From Heloderma charlesbogerti (Eukaryota; Chordata; Lepidosauria; Squamata; Helodermatidae), in the NCBI GenBank assembly GCA_026122225.1, contig JANEZZ010000728.1, positions 2,108,001-2,172,000 of the forward strand: a stretch of DNA of 64,000 bases, read 5' to 3'. This document shows positions 46,801-57,623 of this stretch, one piece after another; the first letter of the stretch is position 1, and each line of letters starts with the position of its first letter. The translations under genes were made by a program, and so were the position numbers. The notes below the pieces were generated by a model that saw nothing but the letters and a program-made list of their open reading frames with translations, was not told the DNA's origin and made no database searches.

Positions 46801-49285
46801 AGGCCTTAATTTGCTATACATTTCTCACATTGTTACATTTTAATTCAGCAGAGAGGTAACTTGATCAGCTCATTAGTCCTGAAATGCATTAAACAATATA
46901 CTTTTCTAACACTTCATATAAAAATAATGGAGCTGTTACATCTTTTAAACATACCGGATACTGTAAATGCACCCCCTCCCCAAAAAGAATGACAAAAGCA
47001 CTTCAAGCTTTGCCACCTTGGACATATCTCTTGCTAACAACAGTAACTAAGTGTAGCTTCACATGTAATGATTTCCTTGCATGGATATTATTTCTTTGTA
47101 GGAAAATTGCAAGTACATGTGCACATGGCAATACAGACATATTTGCCCTCCGCATATACAGCTATTTATACATGTTTTTCCTACACAGACGGGAGATGTG
47201 TCAGGGAAACTGCCATGTGAGAAACAGCTTGTACTTCTCCCTTACATGAATTAGAGCCATTCTACACCTTATGCTGAATGAAGTGCTAGAAATCTGGACA
47301 ATGGCTGGGAGGAGACTATTGTTAATGTGCTGACACCTATTTTTAATGCACTTCTGTCACCTAGAAAACTATCACCAGGAAGAGGTTAAACTAAACCTTT
47401 CTACCTGATGTGCTACATTCAGGAAGGTTTTTATGTATATGAGCATTCAGTAATATAACCATTCCCCACCAGCAGTCTGAAGTGGTAGTACAGTCTAGAA
47501 ATCTATCAGCTATGCCTGTATAATGGACAGAATGGCTTTTAGTCTTTGAAGATCCTTCTGGAATTGGATCTGGCTCATATAGGCTTTATTTTTGTGAGAA
47601 GCAGCAGTTTTGGCACTAATTTTCTATTCTTTTTTTTTCAAGTTTACAAATATAAAACATGTCCTTGAGAATTATACAGTAGCCAGATTCAAGAGATTAA
47701 ACTCTTTTTAATTTTCTTACCATTCTGACTACTTTTGGCCAAGCAGGTTAAGACGCTACTATGATTCCAGCATTTACATCAAATGTCAAAAATGTTGTCC
47801 AAAAACAACCTTTGACCTACTGACAGCTAAAATGCAACCATTCCTTCCTCCTGGCAGCACAGTGGAGCAAAGCTGATCGACAGGAGGTTTTTATTGCTGG
47901 TGAACTAAAACAAAAAGTTGTCTTTATCTGACAAAGATAACACAAGCACAAATTAGATTATTGTTCTGGGCATTTAAAGATTGCTATTAAACTTTAGTAA
48001 ATGTATACATATAGACACAACATGTCTTGGTACTCCTGGTGAATTGGTCATTTATTCATTGATGGTTTTATATGGCAAACAATCACATTGTGGAATAATG
48101 GAGAAAATCTTGTGTATAAAAGCTGAGGGACCATACTGACAGATTCTGCCCAATGGAAGGACCAGTTTACACATTCAGTCATGAATTACCATGCATGCTA
48201 TCAGGTAGGGAGCCACTTATGCCGCATTGTGCATATAATGCAACATGGCATATATATGCATATATCCATAGGCGCCTGCTTTTTGCAATCTTTCCACCTC
48301 TTTTTACAATGTAGGGATCATAGGAATGAGGCATATGTCTTGCATAACATCTTACTGTTGCACATGCAGTGGAGATATGAATGGAGTCCCACTGTCCCAT
48401 TGCATGCATGGGTATTTCTATGATTAAAAATCAGTCCCAAGACCTATTTGAATAGAAGATTGATCAAATTTATTATGGCAACTCTTAAACTCATATCACT
48501 TCATGGCTTGTCTGATCATTGGGATAACCAGCACCATTGGAAAAAAAAGAGTAACTCATGGCAAAATGCAATTTACCAATCTCTGGTAAAATGCACAGTA
48601 GATGCTAGTGTCTAAAGCCACTCAAGTAAATACAAGAAATTATTACCTTTTTAGTTTTCCCAACAGTCTGTTTTTAAAAGTTGAATCTACAGCTTCACTT
48701 GCAGAAGATTTATTATCTCATATGAACTCAGAGGTTATCAGTTAAAAATGCACAACAGTATGGCCTGAATGAATAGCAGTAACTATCACGAGGCTATGGC
48801 AAAGAACCAAGAAAAAGACCTTCAGATTGAATCCACATTAGAATCTGGAAGTCTTCTCCTTAACTATAAAGTACTTACCAATTTTTGGTCCTGTGTTGAC
48901 CTCTAATTTTCATATTCAGGTCCTTAGCCAATGTACACTAGAGAAAGTTGCCACCCTTTCTGTATGTTCTTTATAATGCATTCACTTTCAAGTTCATTTA
49001 TAGATTATTGGTCCATTATCTATTACAAAGGGAAAGAGGAATGTTTGACGTTTTCTATCTTAATAGGTTTTGCTTGTAACATATTGCAATGCCATATATT
49101 AAAACTATTTTCAGTAGCTAACAATTTGCAATCCCTAGTTGCTCCTATAGCAAATGTTCAACAGATATAGGGAACAACTTCTGAAACCTAGAAAAGGTAC
49201 AGTACCATGAGCTTCGGTTATGCAGAAGATTATTTGTACACTTTAGTTTAATCTATTAGACTCATTTATCCACAGCTTCTAGTTG
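46801..49285 (-). other. CHST10: Probable CHST10 3' UTR and downstream flank
   Basis: Repeat-poor AT-rich DNA directly after the CHST10 stop codon. Candidate AATAAA signals on the minus strand lie at the complements of 48469-48474, 48051-48056 and 47585-47590. Mammalian CHST10 has a 3' UTR over 1 kb, so any of these could end the transcript. I cannot choose between them. Confidence 0.4.
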
Positions 49286-49823
49286 TCAGTTTAGTAAGAA
49301 ATCTGGCTCTTGATAGCCAAAAAGATTAAAATCTCCTTCAAACCGGGCATAAAGGCGTCGTATGTCTCTCTTGCTAATTCCTGAGAAATAGCGCTCCACC
49401 TTGGTTTTGTTGTATACTGTTATGCCAGGTGGAATTGTGGGATAAGACACCAGATGGTCTATTCCTGCTTCCTTCAAGATGTATGGTGCATCCTTCTCCA
49501 GTGTTTCATGATGTCCAATTACACTGTATGTTATTTCACAGGGGGCACAAAGTTCCACATAAGTTACCCAATGAATTATGTGGTCTCCAAATTGTATATC
49601 TAGCCATCGATGATTTGGATCACCCAAGTAGCGCACAAAGTCCTCAAACTGCAGCCCCCTGGTCTCAGTGCGATTCTTTCTGTATTTTCTAATGATGCCA
49701 GGAGCAATTTCATGCCTATACCAAGGTTCAAATCGAGGGTTGTGGACAAACTTATCCTTAAATGCAGAAATAAGCCTCTCAAATGGATCTCTCACGATAA
49801 AAAACTTGAAGTATAATTTCAGT
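49286..49823 (-). CDS. CHST10: Carbohydrate sulfotransferase 10 (HNK-1 sulfotransferase), last coding exon
   Basis: Golgi type II membrane enzyme that transfers sulfate from PAPS to the 3-OH of terminal glucuronic acid, making the HNK-1 epitope on neural glycoproteins and glycolipids. The exon starts at 49823 after acceptor TGCAG (phase 2; the previous exon gives CG, together Arg) and reads LKLYFKFFIVRDPFERLISA, then 160 further residues to a TGA at 49286-49288. IVRDPFERLISAF is the 3'-phosphate-binding segment of this family. Sequons NRT (KNRTET) and NKT (YNKTKV) are present. The C-terminus (ISKRDIRRLYARFEGDFNLF...DFLLN) is the CHST10 signature. The frame is intact. Confidence 0.97.
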
Positions 49824-50319
49824 CTGCATGGAAAAGAAAAACAGAGAAGACATTGTACATGGCAATGTTAAGAATTTGTTATCTACTGGAATTCACAATG
49901 CTGATATAAAATAAGTGCTGGTCCACATATGCATGTTCCTCACTTGATGACTGCAAATGGTGACTTGCATCTGTGAATGAGGCATCACAGTGGTAGTGGT
50001 CATAAGCACAGAAAACTTCTCTACTACATTTTCATGCAATACCACAACGAGCTTTTCAGTGGTATCCATTCACACACTCCGCTCCAATCACTAAGCAATT
50101 AGTAATCAAGCGATACACCTGCACCCATTAACCAGCCCTAAGTCTCTCTAAAAACACACACAACACACAAACATCTGGAAGAAAAAAAGTTTTTAATTAT
50201 TTAATTATTCCAGGCACAAAAGTTAAATGACCATATTTGTTTTGGAAAAATATGTAGCATTTATTGATCTTATTTTTAAGCATTTTACCTCCCTCTTTAG
50301 CTGATAAGGCTCCCAGAGT

Positions 50320-50945
50320 GGCTTAAGTATGTATGTATGCATATATTTATTTAAAATGTTTCTTCGCCACCTTTCAGGGCAGAAGCCCTCCCAAGGTGGC
50401 TTACAGCAATAAATTCTACAAAAACAATTAAAATATTAAAAGTGATAAAAAAATAAAAACAATAAAACCAGCAACAACATTAACAGCAGTAGCAGCAACA
50501 GTAGCAGTCATATCAAGAGAAGGCCAAGGTGAAATAATATGTTTTCAAGGCCTTCTTAAAAGTCTGCAATGATGGAGCATGGCAGACCTCCAATGGCAGC
50601 TTGTTCCAAAGGTGTGGGGCCACTACAGAGAAGGCCCTCTCACATGTTGATCACCCACCTGACTGCTCTCACGGGTGGGCAAATGAGAAGGGTCTCTCTT
50701 TCTGATCTTAAAGTGCGGGCACGCTGATATGGGTGAAGGTGGTCCTTCAAGTAACTTGGTCCCAAACCTTTTTAAGGCTTTAAAGGTCAACACCAGCACT
50801 TTGAATTGGGCTCGGAAACACACCAGTAACCAATGCAGCTGGCGCAGTATAGGCATTACGAGATTGAATCGCCTCGCCCCCACGAATACTCAGGCAGCCG
50901 CATTCTGCACAAGCTGGAGTTTCTGAACCGTTTCAAAACTACGAA
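50320..50945 (-). mobile_element. L2 LINE 3' end in CHST10 intron
   Basis: Minus strand: LRQLHWLLVCFRAQFKVLVL, TFKALKR...LLEGPPSP of the RT-distal region (50623-50883), then L2 3' UTR (GCCACCTTGGGAGGGCTTCT) and an AT-rich tail. Broken frame, diverged more than the 22.4-kb copy. 5'-truncated near 50940. Confidence 0.85.
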
Positions 50946-51219
50946 TTATTAAAACACTAAAAAGTGTATGTGATCTTTAAACAGCCTATTTAAAGAGGTG
51001 ACAAAATAGTTCATCTATCTAGATTTTTCTTCTCCTGGATTTTCCTGAAATATTAATACTGGGGAAACCAGAGGGAAGATGGTGTTCAAGGAAGCAGGTT
51101 CCTCATGGGTTCTTAGAAACACTTTAACAGCACCAGCAGCTATACTGTACACCTCTCCTTGGTGTAGTCATGATGTGGGTTGGGAAAAATTCTATTTCTA
51201 AAAATGGTTTTTTATGGCA

Positions 51220-51310
51220 TGTTGGTGTCTTTATTACTTAATTTTGTGAGCTGCCCTGGGAGTGGTGATACCAGAAGGTAGGATATAAAATTCCTGAATA
51301 AATATTTCAA
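51220..51310 (+). mobile_element. L2-like 3'-end fragment
   Basis: TGTGAGCTGCCCTGGGAGTG, then GGTAGGATATAAAATTCCTG and AATAAATA; short relic. Confidence 0.5.
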
Positions 51311-51630
51311 AATTAGTAACATAATGAATGCATACAGCATGCACAGTTCTTTGGGTGTGCAAAAATCAGTATGTTAACTGTTTTCAGTACCTTCATTTTT
51401 TTCTTTATAATTGAACCATGTAGGGGAAGGGCATGCTATTGAGTAATCATGTCTTAAAATGATTACAGCTATTTCAATGAAAATAATTTCCAAGTACAGC
51501 TTTTAACATTAAATCACATTAAATACACTTCATTGAATATTCTTCCTAATCAGGTATTTCAGTAAAATTACTTTTGGCTATTGGAATATTTTTTAACATA
51601 TTATAAATCATATACAAATAACATAACTAA

Positions 51631-51990
51631 GGGTGCAAACCTATCGGGGTATGAGACCGCCTCTGAACTCGGAGGCGACAGCCTATCCAATGCAGGGCAG
51701 GAGAAGCGTGGAGGGGATTGTCCTCTCCACGCTTGAGCTGCCCTGCATTTATGGCTAGACAACTGATTTTGGCCATCTAGCCATGGGACCTCAGCGCAGG
51801 AAGCAGCAGCCGGACAACACTTAGGATGTGTTGTTCTGGCATTTCCTACTTCCCCGCCCCAACACGCCCCCAGGAACGCCCCGGTTTTGCCACTCTGCAC
51901 TCCTCTTCGGAGCACGGGGCCATTGGAAGCACAGGAGGGGGTGGAGGTTGGTTCTCAAGGAACCGACTTATCCTATGGCCGTCTAGCCAC
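51631..51990. mobile_element. MITE family 2 copy, right end lost
   Basis: TAA then GGGTGCAAACCTAT... with the family interior (GAACTCGGAGGCGACAGCC, CTGCATTTATGGCTAGACA). Similarity fades after CTTATCCTATGGCCGTCTAG. Confidence 0.65.
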
Positions 51991-52438
51991 TTCCTACATA
52001 GCTTCCTAAACACACATTTCCTTTATTTGCTAACACTGCAGCTCAAATGAAAAATGCTTGTTTTAACAACTGTGCTAAAGGAAGCCTCTTCTCTAGTTTC
52101 TCTTTCATCCTACCATTATTCTGTTAACCTATTTCCCCATCAACACCCCCACTTATTTCAAGGTTGTTCTCCATTCTCCCCAACCCCCAGCACATTTGGC
52201 TGGAGCATTGTAACATCTTAATTAATTTAAACAAAGTTAATATGAATTCACTTCATTTGCAAGGGTTCCATGTGGCCTATCTTGAAGACACAAAATACAC
52301 CATAGTTCTTATTTGGTCAAGTGTGGGTTTTCAAAACAAGATTCCTCTTTGGTTCAGACACATTACAGTCACCTTGAGCACCATTTTTGATGGAAAGGCA
52401 AGACAGAAATTTAAAGTAATACATTAATTACTTCTTAC

Positions 52439-52544
52439 CGTTTTTGGATTTCAGAGTCACTGAAGGAAGATAAGCGTGGTAAACCATTCTTCTCATGGTC
52501 ATGCACAATGTTCTCCGGGATGTCCCCTATGGAAGAAAAAGCTC
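52439..52544 (-). CDS. CHST10: CHST10 internal coding exon, 106 bp
   Basis: Bounded by acceptor TTTCCTCAG (52545-52547 complement) and donor GTAAG starting at 52438. Phase 1 in, phase 2 out. Joined to the upstream exon it reads LNGAFSSIGDIPENIVHDHE and then KNGLPRLSSFSDSEIQKR. This acceptor was chosen because it restores the conserved AFSSI segment. A second AG 18 bases further in (exon start at 52526) is also in frame and would delete six residues. The exon links the 5'-PSB and 3'-PSB segments. Confidence 0.94.
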
Positions 52545-53329
52545 CTGAGGAAATAAGTTAGGACATGTTTTTAGAAAGAAACCTTTCCGATTGTCCCATT
52601 CTCTCTTCTGTACTGGTGGCTGTCATATAATTGCTTATCTCTGCTAGCATGACGACAAACAAGTTACTTTAAAAAAGAAAAAGCTGTGGATTCTAGCAAA
52701 ATCTCTTTCCCCTGGCAACTCAAAGAGTTCTACACAAAGACATTCAGACTCCACATGTAATATCTTCTCTGGCAGTTATCCATACTGCCAGGGCTATAGG
52801 CAGCTGTACCAGATTCTAGACTTGGAAGGTGTTCTCAAAATCAGAGAATCCCGGAGATCAGTTACTGAAGCTGGAACAGTTGGTGCCTGAAGTACAATGG
52901 GTAGAAGATACTGTTTTGTTGACCAGATGTGGACGGAAGACATTGATATCTGCCCTAGCATTGCTATCTAGCCAATCTAGAGAATTCATGCAATCTGCCC
53001 ATCACATAGTCAGGTATTGCAGTTCCTTATACCCTTCTGTGTCCGAAGATACCTCTGAGTACAAACATCCCAGGTGAGGTCCTAGCCCATATTCCCTGAC
53101 ACACACCACTACTAAGCAATACTGCCCTTTCAAGCAAAGCACTGAAACATAAGATGTTTACACTGTATTTAGCTAATTTAATACACATAATACTGAGTCT
53201 TCTCTGTTGTTTTCTATTTTGTCTTGTATTGATTTCCAAAATGCCATTCAAACAAATTATAATTTTACCCTTGTGTTCGATTGTGGTTTCTAGTATGTTG
53301 TTATTAGTAGTAGTAGTATGTTTGTAACT

Positions 53330-53420
53330 GTGATTTTATTCTTGATTGTAATCTGTCCTGGGTAGTGGCTCTGAAGGTGCAAGATCTGAATGTTAGAAAT
53401 CAAATCAAATCAAACTGGAA
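53330..53420 (+). mobile_element. L2-like 3'-end fragment
   Basis: GTAATCTGTCCTGGGTAGTG followed by an (AATCA)n-like tail ATCAAATCAAATCAAA. Lies in a CHST10 intron. Confidence 0.45.
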
Positions 53421-53833
53421 TGTTAAAGGTATGGCAATGTGATGTAATTTCAGTTAAACATGGGGGCAGTGGGGGGGGGTCTTATTTTACCAACTAGGAG
53501 TAACTTGATCATTTTGCTTTAGCAGACACTTAAATTTTCCCTTGTTTAAAACCCAACTAAGAATCAGTTCCAATAACCTTGGCAGCAAGTCCCACTATAC
53601 ATGCCAAGTTGTCCTTTATTGGCACAGTTCATATAAGTAGAACAGTGAGAACTGAAAGTTTGTAGAATTTTTTAAGAACATGTCCAAAAAATACAGAATA
53701 TAAAATTACAAGGAATGAAATACTGGCATTAAAATAAATCAGGCTAAAGCAACAATTGATCTTTAAACTTTGCTGGTTGAAGCTTTTCTATCCAAGCAAG
53801 TACATACTTCAGACTTTAAAAGTGAACAGGTAC

Positions 53834-54068
53834 CATTTAAAACAATCAAGACTTTCTTCCACTGAGTATTGCCAACTTTTGGAGTTTGACAGAAGAGGAT
53901 CTTGTGCTTGTCACATACAAATATTCGGTCCAAAACAAATTTTGAAAGAGTAGTGTGGGTGAGGTTTTTCAGTGATGCATCTTGGCACACATTCCTGAGT
54001 AGCTCAAGCCTTTCCATATGGACCAGAGGTTGATGTACAAGGTCATCAGACAGACCTCTTCCTATCAT
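53834..54068 (-). CDS. CHST10: CHST10 coding exon with PAPS 5'-phosphosulfate-binding motif
   Basis: 235 bp; acceptor ...ACTAAG just before 54068 (phase 0) and donor GTACCT at 53833 (phase 1). The acceptor is preceded by a long pyrimidine tract (54072-54100 complement). Reads from IGRGLSDDLVHQPLVHMERL through the Cys-rich start of the catalytic domain. FCQTPKVGNTQWKKVLIVLN is the 5'-phosphosulfate-binding segment (Lys of PKVGNTQW). A sequon NLT (LKNLTH) matches a glycosylated position in the family. The exon lines up with mammalian CHST10 without gaps. Confidence 0.96.
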
Positions 54069-54755
54069 CTTAGTATAAAATGGGGAAAAGGGGGGAGCGG
54101 GGAGGAGAAGACAAGAGCAAAAGGGGAAATTTTACTTTCCAGTTCACATTTTAAAACAAATTAGGCATATCGATATCTTTCAATGTGATGCAAAGTAGCT
54201 TGATCTTAATGGTACAGAAATAAAACTAAGCGTTACATGAAACACATCCTCATCCGATATTCAAATTTATAGCTTTGACAATGAAATAGAAACACAAATA
54301 CATACCAAATTGCATTTTAATTGTTGGCTGACCAAAATTAATGTTCTTTATCTGCACCATGAAACACAAATGGGGTTTGCTTTTTCTTCAAAATTACAAA
54401 TGAGATTATTACAACAAATAAAACTGTTGAAAGAGAACAGTTTTAGATTTGTAAAAGTTCCATCTTTTTAAAAAAAATTTATCCTAGCTTCTTATCTTCC
54501 TCTTCCCTTAACGTGTACAATATTTCTACAATATAATTGTACACTGTGAAGTACAATTGTACAATGAAGCTAAGGATGTGTAGTTTTGAATTTGACACCA
54601 ACATTTTTAGAAAAATAATATGCATTATTGTTGTATTTATGTTTTATTATTAAAATGTATTTGTATCTCGCTTTTCTGCCCACAAAGGCCCTCAAAGCAA
54701 TGTACAATAAAACCTAATAAAATCACAACAACATTAAAACAAAAAGAACATTTTT

Positions 54756-55175
54756 GTTCTCTCTCCCTTGTTGCCTTTGTCAGATCATATAGGTTAAGCC
54801 AATGTACAATCCCACCATCCCCCTGCTGTATACCTTACTGCAAAGAAGTTGTGAGGGCCTTCTTGGTGGTCATCCCCCCCCCCCTTTATGGAACGATATC
54901 CTCGATAAAGCCCACCTGGTGTCAACATTGTTATCTTTTCGGTGCCAGGTTAAGACCCTTCTCTTCTCTCAGGCATCTGGGAACATATGAAGTTTTCTTA
55001 TAGTTGATTGTTTAAAATGGTTTTAGATATATGTGTGTCTGTGCTGTCTGCCTATACGTTAGTATGTAAATGGTTTTTACACTTTGTATAATGTATTATA
55101 ATGGTTTTTAATCTTTGTAAACCACCCAGAGAGCTTCAGCTATTAGGCAGTATAGAAATGTAATAAATGGAATGA
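54756..55175 (+). mobile_element. L2 LINE 3' end
   Basis: Plus strand codes for LSFRCQVKTLLFSQASG, the last conserved segment of an L2 ORF2, then the L2 3' UTR (AAACCACCCAGAGAGCTTCA) and a tail TAATAAATGGAATGAATGAA. A separate short reverse-oriented L2-like tail lies just upstream at 54640-54755. Confidence 0.75.
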
Positions 55176-55572
55176 ATGAAAAGGTGCTTTACTTCTAAAT
55201 AGTGATGACCTAATGCATTTCTCTTTGCTTTCATATGGTTACTTACACCAACTGTGTATGCATATGAAACACTACATTAATTTAGGCAAAATGCTATTTT
55301 TCAAGGTGGAAAGTTTGTCACAATCCTCTCATAAAAGCTACCATCCTGAGTATACTTGCTTAAATGTAAGTGACCTTTAAATAAATGGTATTTAACACAT
55401 GCATTAGAAAGTGAGCTGTTAGATCCATGTTCCTATCAGTAGTTCTGTAATTGGTTCTTCGGTCTTCTCAGCCTAGCCTTCTAATAATTCAGCATTACCC
55501 ATTTTAAAGATTTATTTGTATATAAAGCTAAGCTCCTGCACAACAAAAACTCATCGCAATAATAAACACACA

Positions 55573-55893
55573 GACCCAGTTTGCACCATCAAAACAAGCC
55601 ATGGTGATTTGTTTTAATTCCCCCATGTGTGCCAGGGGCCATTTCCCTAATTACTTACTCAGGCATGGCTTGTGTCGTCTGAACCCAAGCAGCATGGTTT
55701 GTTTGAGGTTATTTGAGGATTTTTTCCCTGTCAAACAAGCCATGCCACCCAGGTTTCGATGACACAAGTTGCACCCAGGCAGGTAATTAGAGAAAATGTG
55801 CCCAACATTTACCAGCACACACCAGGGATTAGAACAAGCCACTGTGGCTTATTTAAACTACAGTGGTGTGTTTGATCATCCAAACTAGCCCAT
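55573..55893. repeat. Long palindromic repeat, about 320 bp
   Basis: GTTTGCACCATCAAAACAAG, CTAATTACTTACTCAGG, GGCTTGTGTCGTCTGAACCC and GCATGGTTTGTTTG on the left are mirrored by CAAACAAGCCATGCC, CGATGACACAAGTTG, CAGGTAATTAG and TTTGATCATCCAAAC on the right. Distantly like family P. Within a CHST10 intron. Confidence 0.6.
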
Positions 55894-56351
55894 TGAGAGA
55901 GAAATCCTAAGAGTGTAAATGGCAAGTATCAGAGTCTCATGGTGAGGCCACATTTCAAAAACTAAAAAAAAAAGGAAGAAAGATTTGGAATACTGCTTAC
56001 AGTTCTAGTGACACACCTCAAAATGGATATATAAGATGAAAGAGAAGGGACTCAAAATGTTTGGATCACTTAGAGCTTTTTCTTTTAGCAAAGTAATACA
56101 AAATAAATAAAAAACAAGGAGTGGAACTTGGTGTGTGCGTTTTTTTAAATAATGGCATGGAAAAAGATACTTCTCTCATTTTTCATTGGGCTGGAACTTG
56201 TAGTCACCACCAAATGAAATTAATTGGCAGTACACTCAGGCCAAAAAATACGAAGTAATTCTTCACAGAATGTATAATTTGACTTATGATTTGAATTCAC
56301 AAAAGATGTGCTGATGGCCACTAATTTAGATGGCTTTAAAAAAAGATTAAC

Positions 56352-56442
56352 TGTGCAATCCTGTACATGTCCACTCAGAAGTAAGTACCATTGTGTTCAA
56401 TAGGTCTGACCCCCAGATAAGTGGGTATAGGATTGCAGCCGA
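56352..56442. mobile_element. MITE family 3
   Basis: GTGCAATCCTGTACATGTCC ... GTGGGTATAGGATTGCAG; inverted halves around the CAGAAGTAAGTACC / CCCCCAGATAAG segment. Confidence 0.7.
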
Positions 56443-56785
56443 AATGGATTGATCCTCCATTAATCTATGGGTATCAGCCATGATAGCTAAAGGGAAGCTT
56501 TTGTTTCAAAGGGGGTGCGCTTCTGAATAGTAGATGCTTGAGACAGGGGAAGACCATCACCACCATGCTTTGCTTGTGAACCTCTGGAAGCATCTGGATA
56601 GCTGATGCCAGAAACAGAATGCTAGATGAGGTGGACCCCTCGGCCTGATCTGGCAAGGCAGTTCTAAGTTATTCCACATTTACCCCCTCTTATTCAACTT
56701 CAGTTTAGAAGTGAATCTACAGGCCCAAGGAAGTTCACTGTTCTGAAGCAAAGACTGTCACCTGAAACAGTGCTACACCATAAAA

Positions 56786-56921
56786 CAGGGATGGGGAATG
56801 TGTCCCCCGCAGATGTTGTTGGACTGCAACTCCCATTATCCTTCACCACTGACTATTCTGGCTATGGCTGATGGGCATTGCAGTCCAGCAGCATCTGGAG
56901 GGCCATATGTTCCCAGCTCTG
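56786..56921. mobile_element. hAT-like palindromic MITE
   Basis: CAGGGATGGGGAATGTGTCC ... CATATGTTCCCAGCTCTG with inverted interior. The 8-bp duplication is no longer clear. Confidence 0.75.
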
Positions 56922-57134
56922 CTATTAAGCTATGCAATAGTCATTTCCCACTAAATACAAGGAAAGCATTCCAGGGATAGCAGGTTTCTTGGATTATCCC
57001 AACGACCACTCGCAATTATTTTTTTTTTTTACTGTTTTTAAGTATTGTGGTAATGAAATGTGATAGGAAGTGCTGGTACAGCCATACCATCGATCATCAT
57101 TTTACAGCTTCAATTCTGTGTCAGCAACACATAC

Positions 57135-57232
57135 CTGAAACTCTCCAGGTAGCCTCTTCTCTTTCATCACTTGAATTTTTTCTACTTCAGTTATAGCTGT
57201 CAGTATTAATGGCTCTTGCTTGGCAACATAAA
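57135..57232 (-). CDS. CHST10: CHST10 stem-region coding exon, 98 bp
   Basis: Acceptor TTGTCTAG before 57232 (phase 1) and donor GTATGT at 57134 (phase 0). Reads (V)YVAKQEPLILTAITEVEK and then IQVMKEKRLPGEFQ: the stem between the membrane anchor and the catalytic domain, the least conserved part of the protein but recognisable (YxAKQE..L.LT...EV.K). The preceding exon, which should encode the start codon, short cytoplasmic tail and single transmembrane segment, was not found between 57233 and 64000 and probably lies beyond the window. Confidence 0.9.
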
Positions 57233-57309
57233 CTAGACAAGAAGAAAAAAGAATTGAACAAAAGGCAACTATTTTTTATCATGCAATATCACCAATGTCT
57301 GGTAACATG

Positions 57310-57460
57310 TATTTATTTTCTTATATTTTTAATCCGCCCAATAACAAACATTCTCTGGGTAGATTACAAACACTTAAAAGACTAAAATGTAATACAGTTA
57401 AACATATAAAATACAATGCAAATATTTAAAATAATACAATACAAACCTATAGTTACCATG
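57310..57460 (-). mobile_element. L2 3'-end fragment
   Basis: ATTTTTAATCCGCCCAATAA, CTCTGGGTAGATTACAAACA, then AT-rich run; reverse L2 3' terminus. Confidence 0.55.
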
Positions 57461-57499
57461 GTTCTCAAAGACTATGTGCAGACAATGATTTCTGAAAAA

Positions 57500-57623
57500 C
57501 AGCCTTCCCCACTGTGGTGCCATCTACAACTCCCATCATCCTTGACCATTGGCCATTGTGGCTGGGGCTTATGGGAATATAGTCCATAACATCTGGAAGG
57601 CACCATGTTGGGGAAAGCTGCTG
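57500..57623. mobile_element. hAT-like palindromic MITE
   Basis: CAGCCTTCCCCACTGTGGTG ... GGCACCATGTTGGGGAAAGC with inverted interior (ACAACTCCCATCATCC). Confidence 0.7.

Larger units (their letters stand above)
54069..57134 (-). other. CHST10: CHST10 intron between stem exon and 5'-PSB exon
   Basis: GT-AG intron of 3066 bp. Holds an L2 3' end, a long palindrome, a family-3 MITE and a hAT-like MITE. The other two introns in the window are 52545-53833 (1289 bp) and 49824-52438 (2615 bp), all GT-AG. Confidence 0.85.

Noticed and set aside
49429..49692. Plus-strand open frames across the last CHST10 exon
   Set aside because: Antisense shadows of a conserved coding exon.
52526..52544. Inner acceptor as the main CHST10 splice site
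   Set aside because: Using it loses the AFSSI segment conserved in the family; the outer acceptor has the better pyrimidine tract. Kept as a possible alternative only.
53766..53833. Extending the 5'-PSB exon to the GTATGT donor at about 53808
   Set aside because: Would add eight residues (TCSLLKSE) not found in the family; the GTACCT donor at 53833 with the outer acceptor gives a gap-free match.
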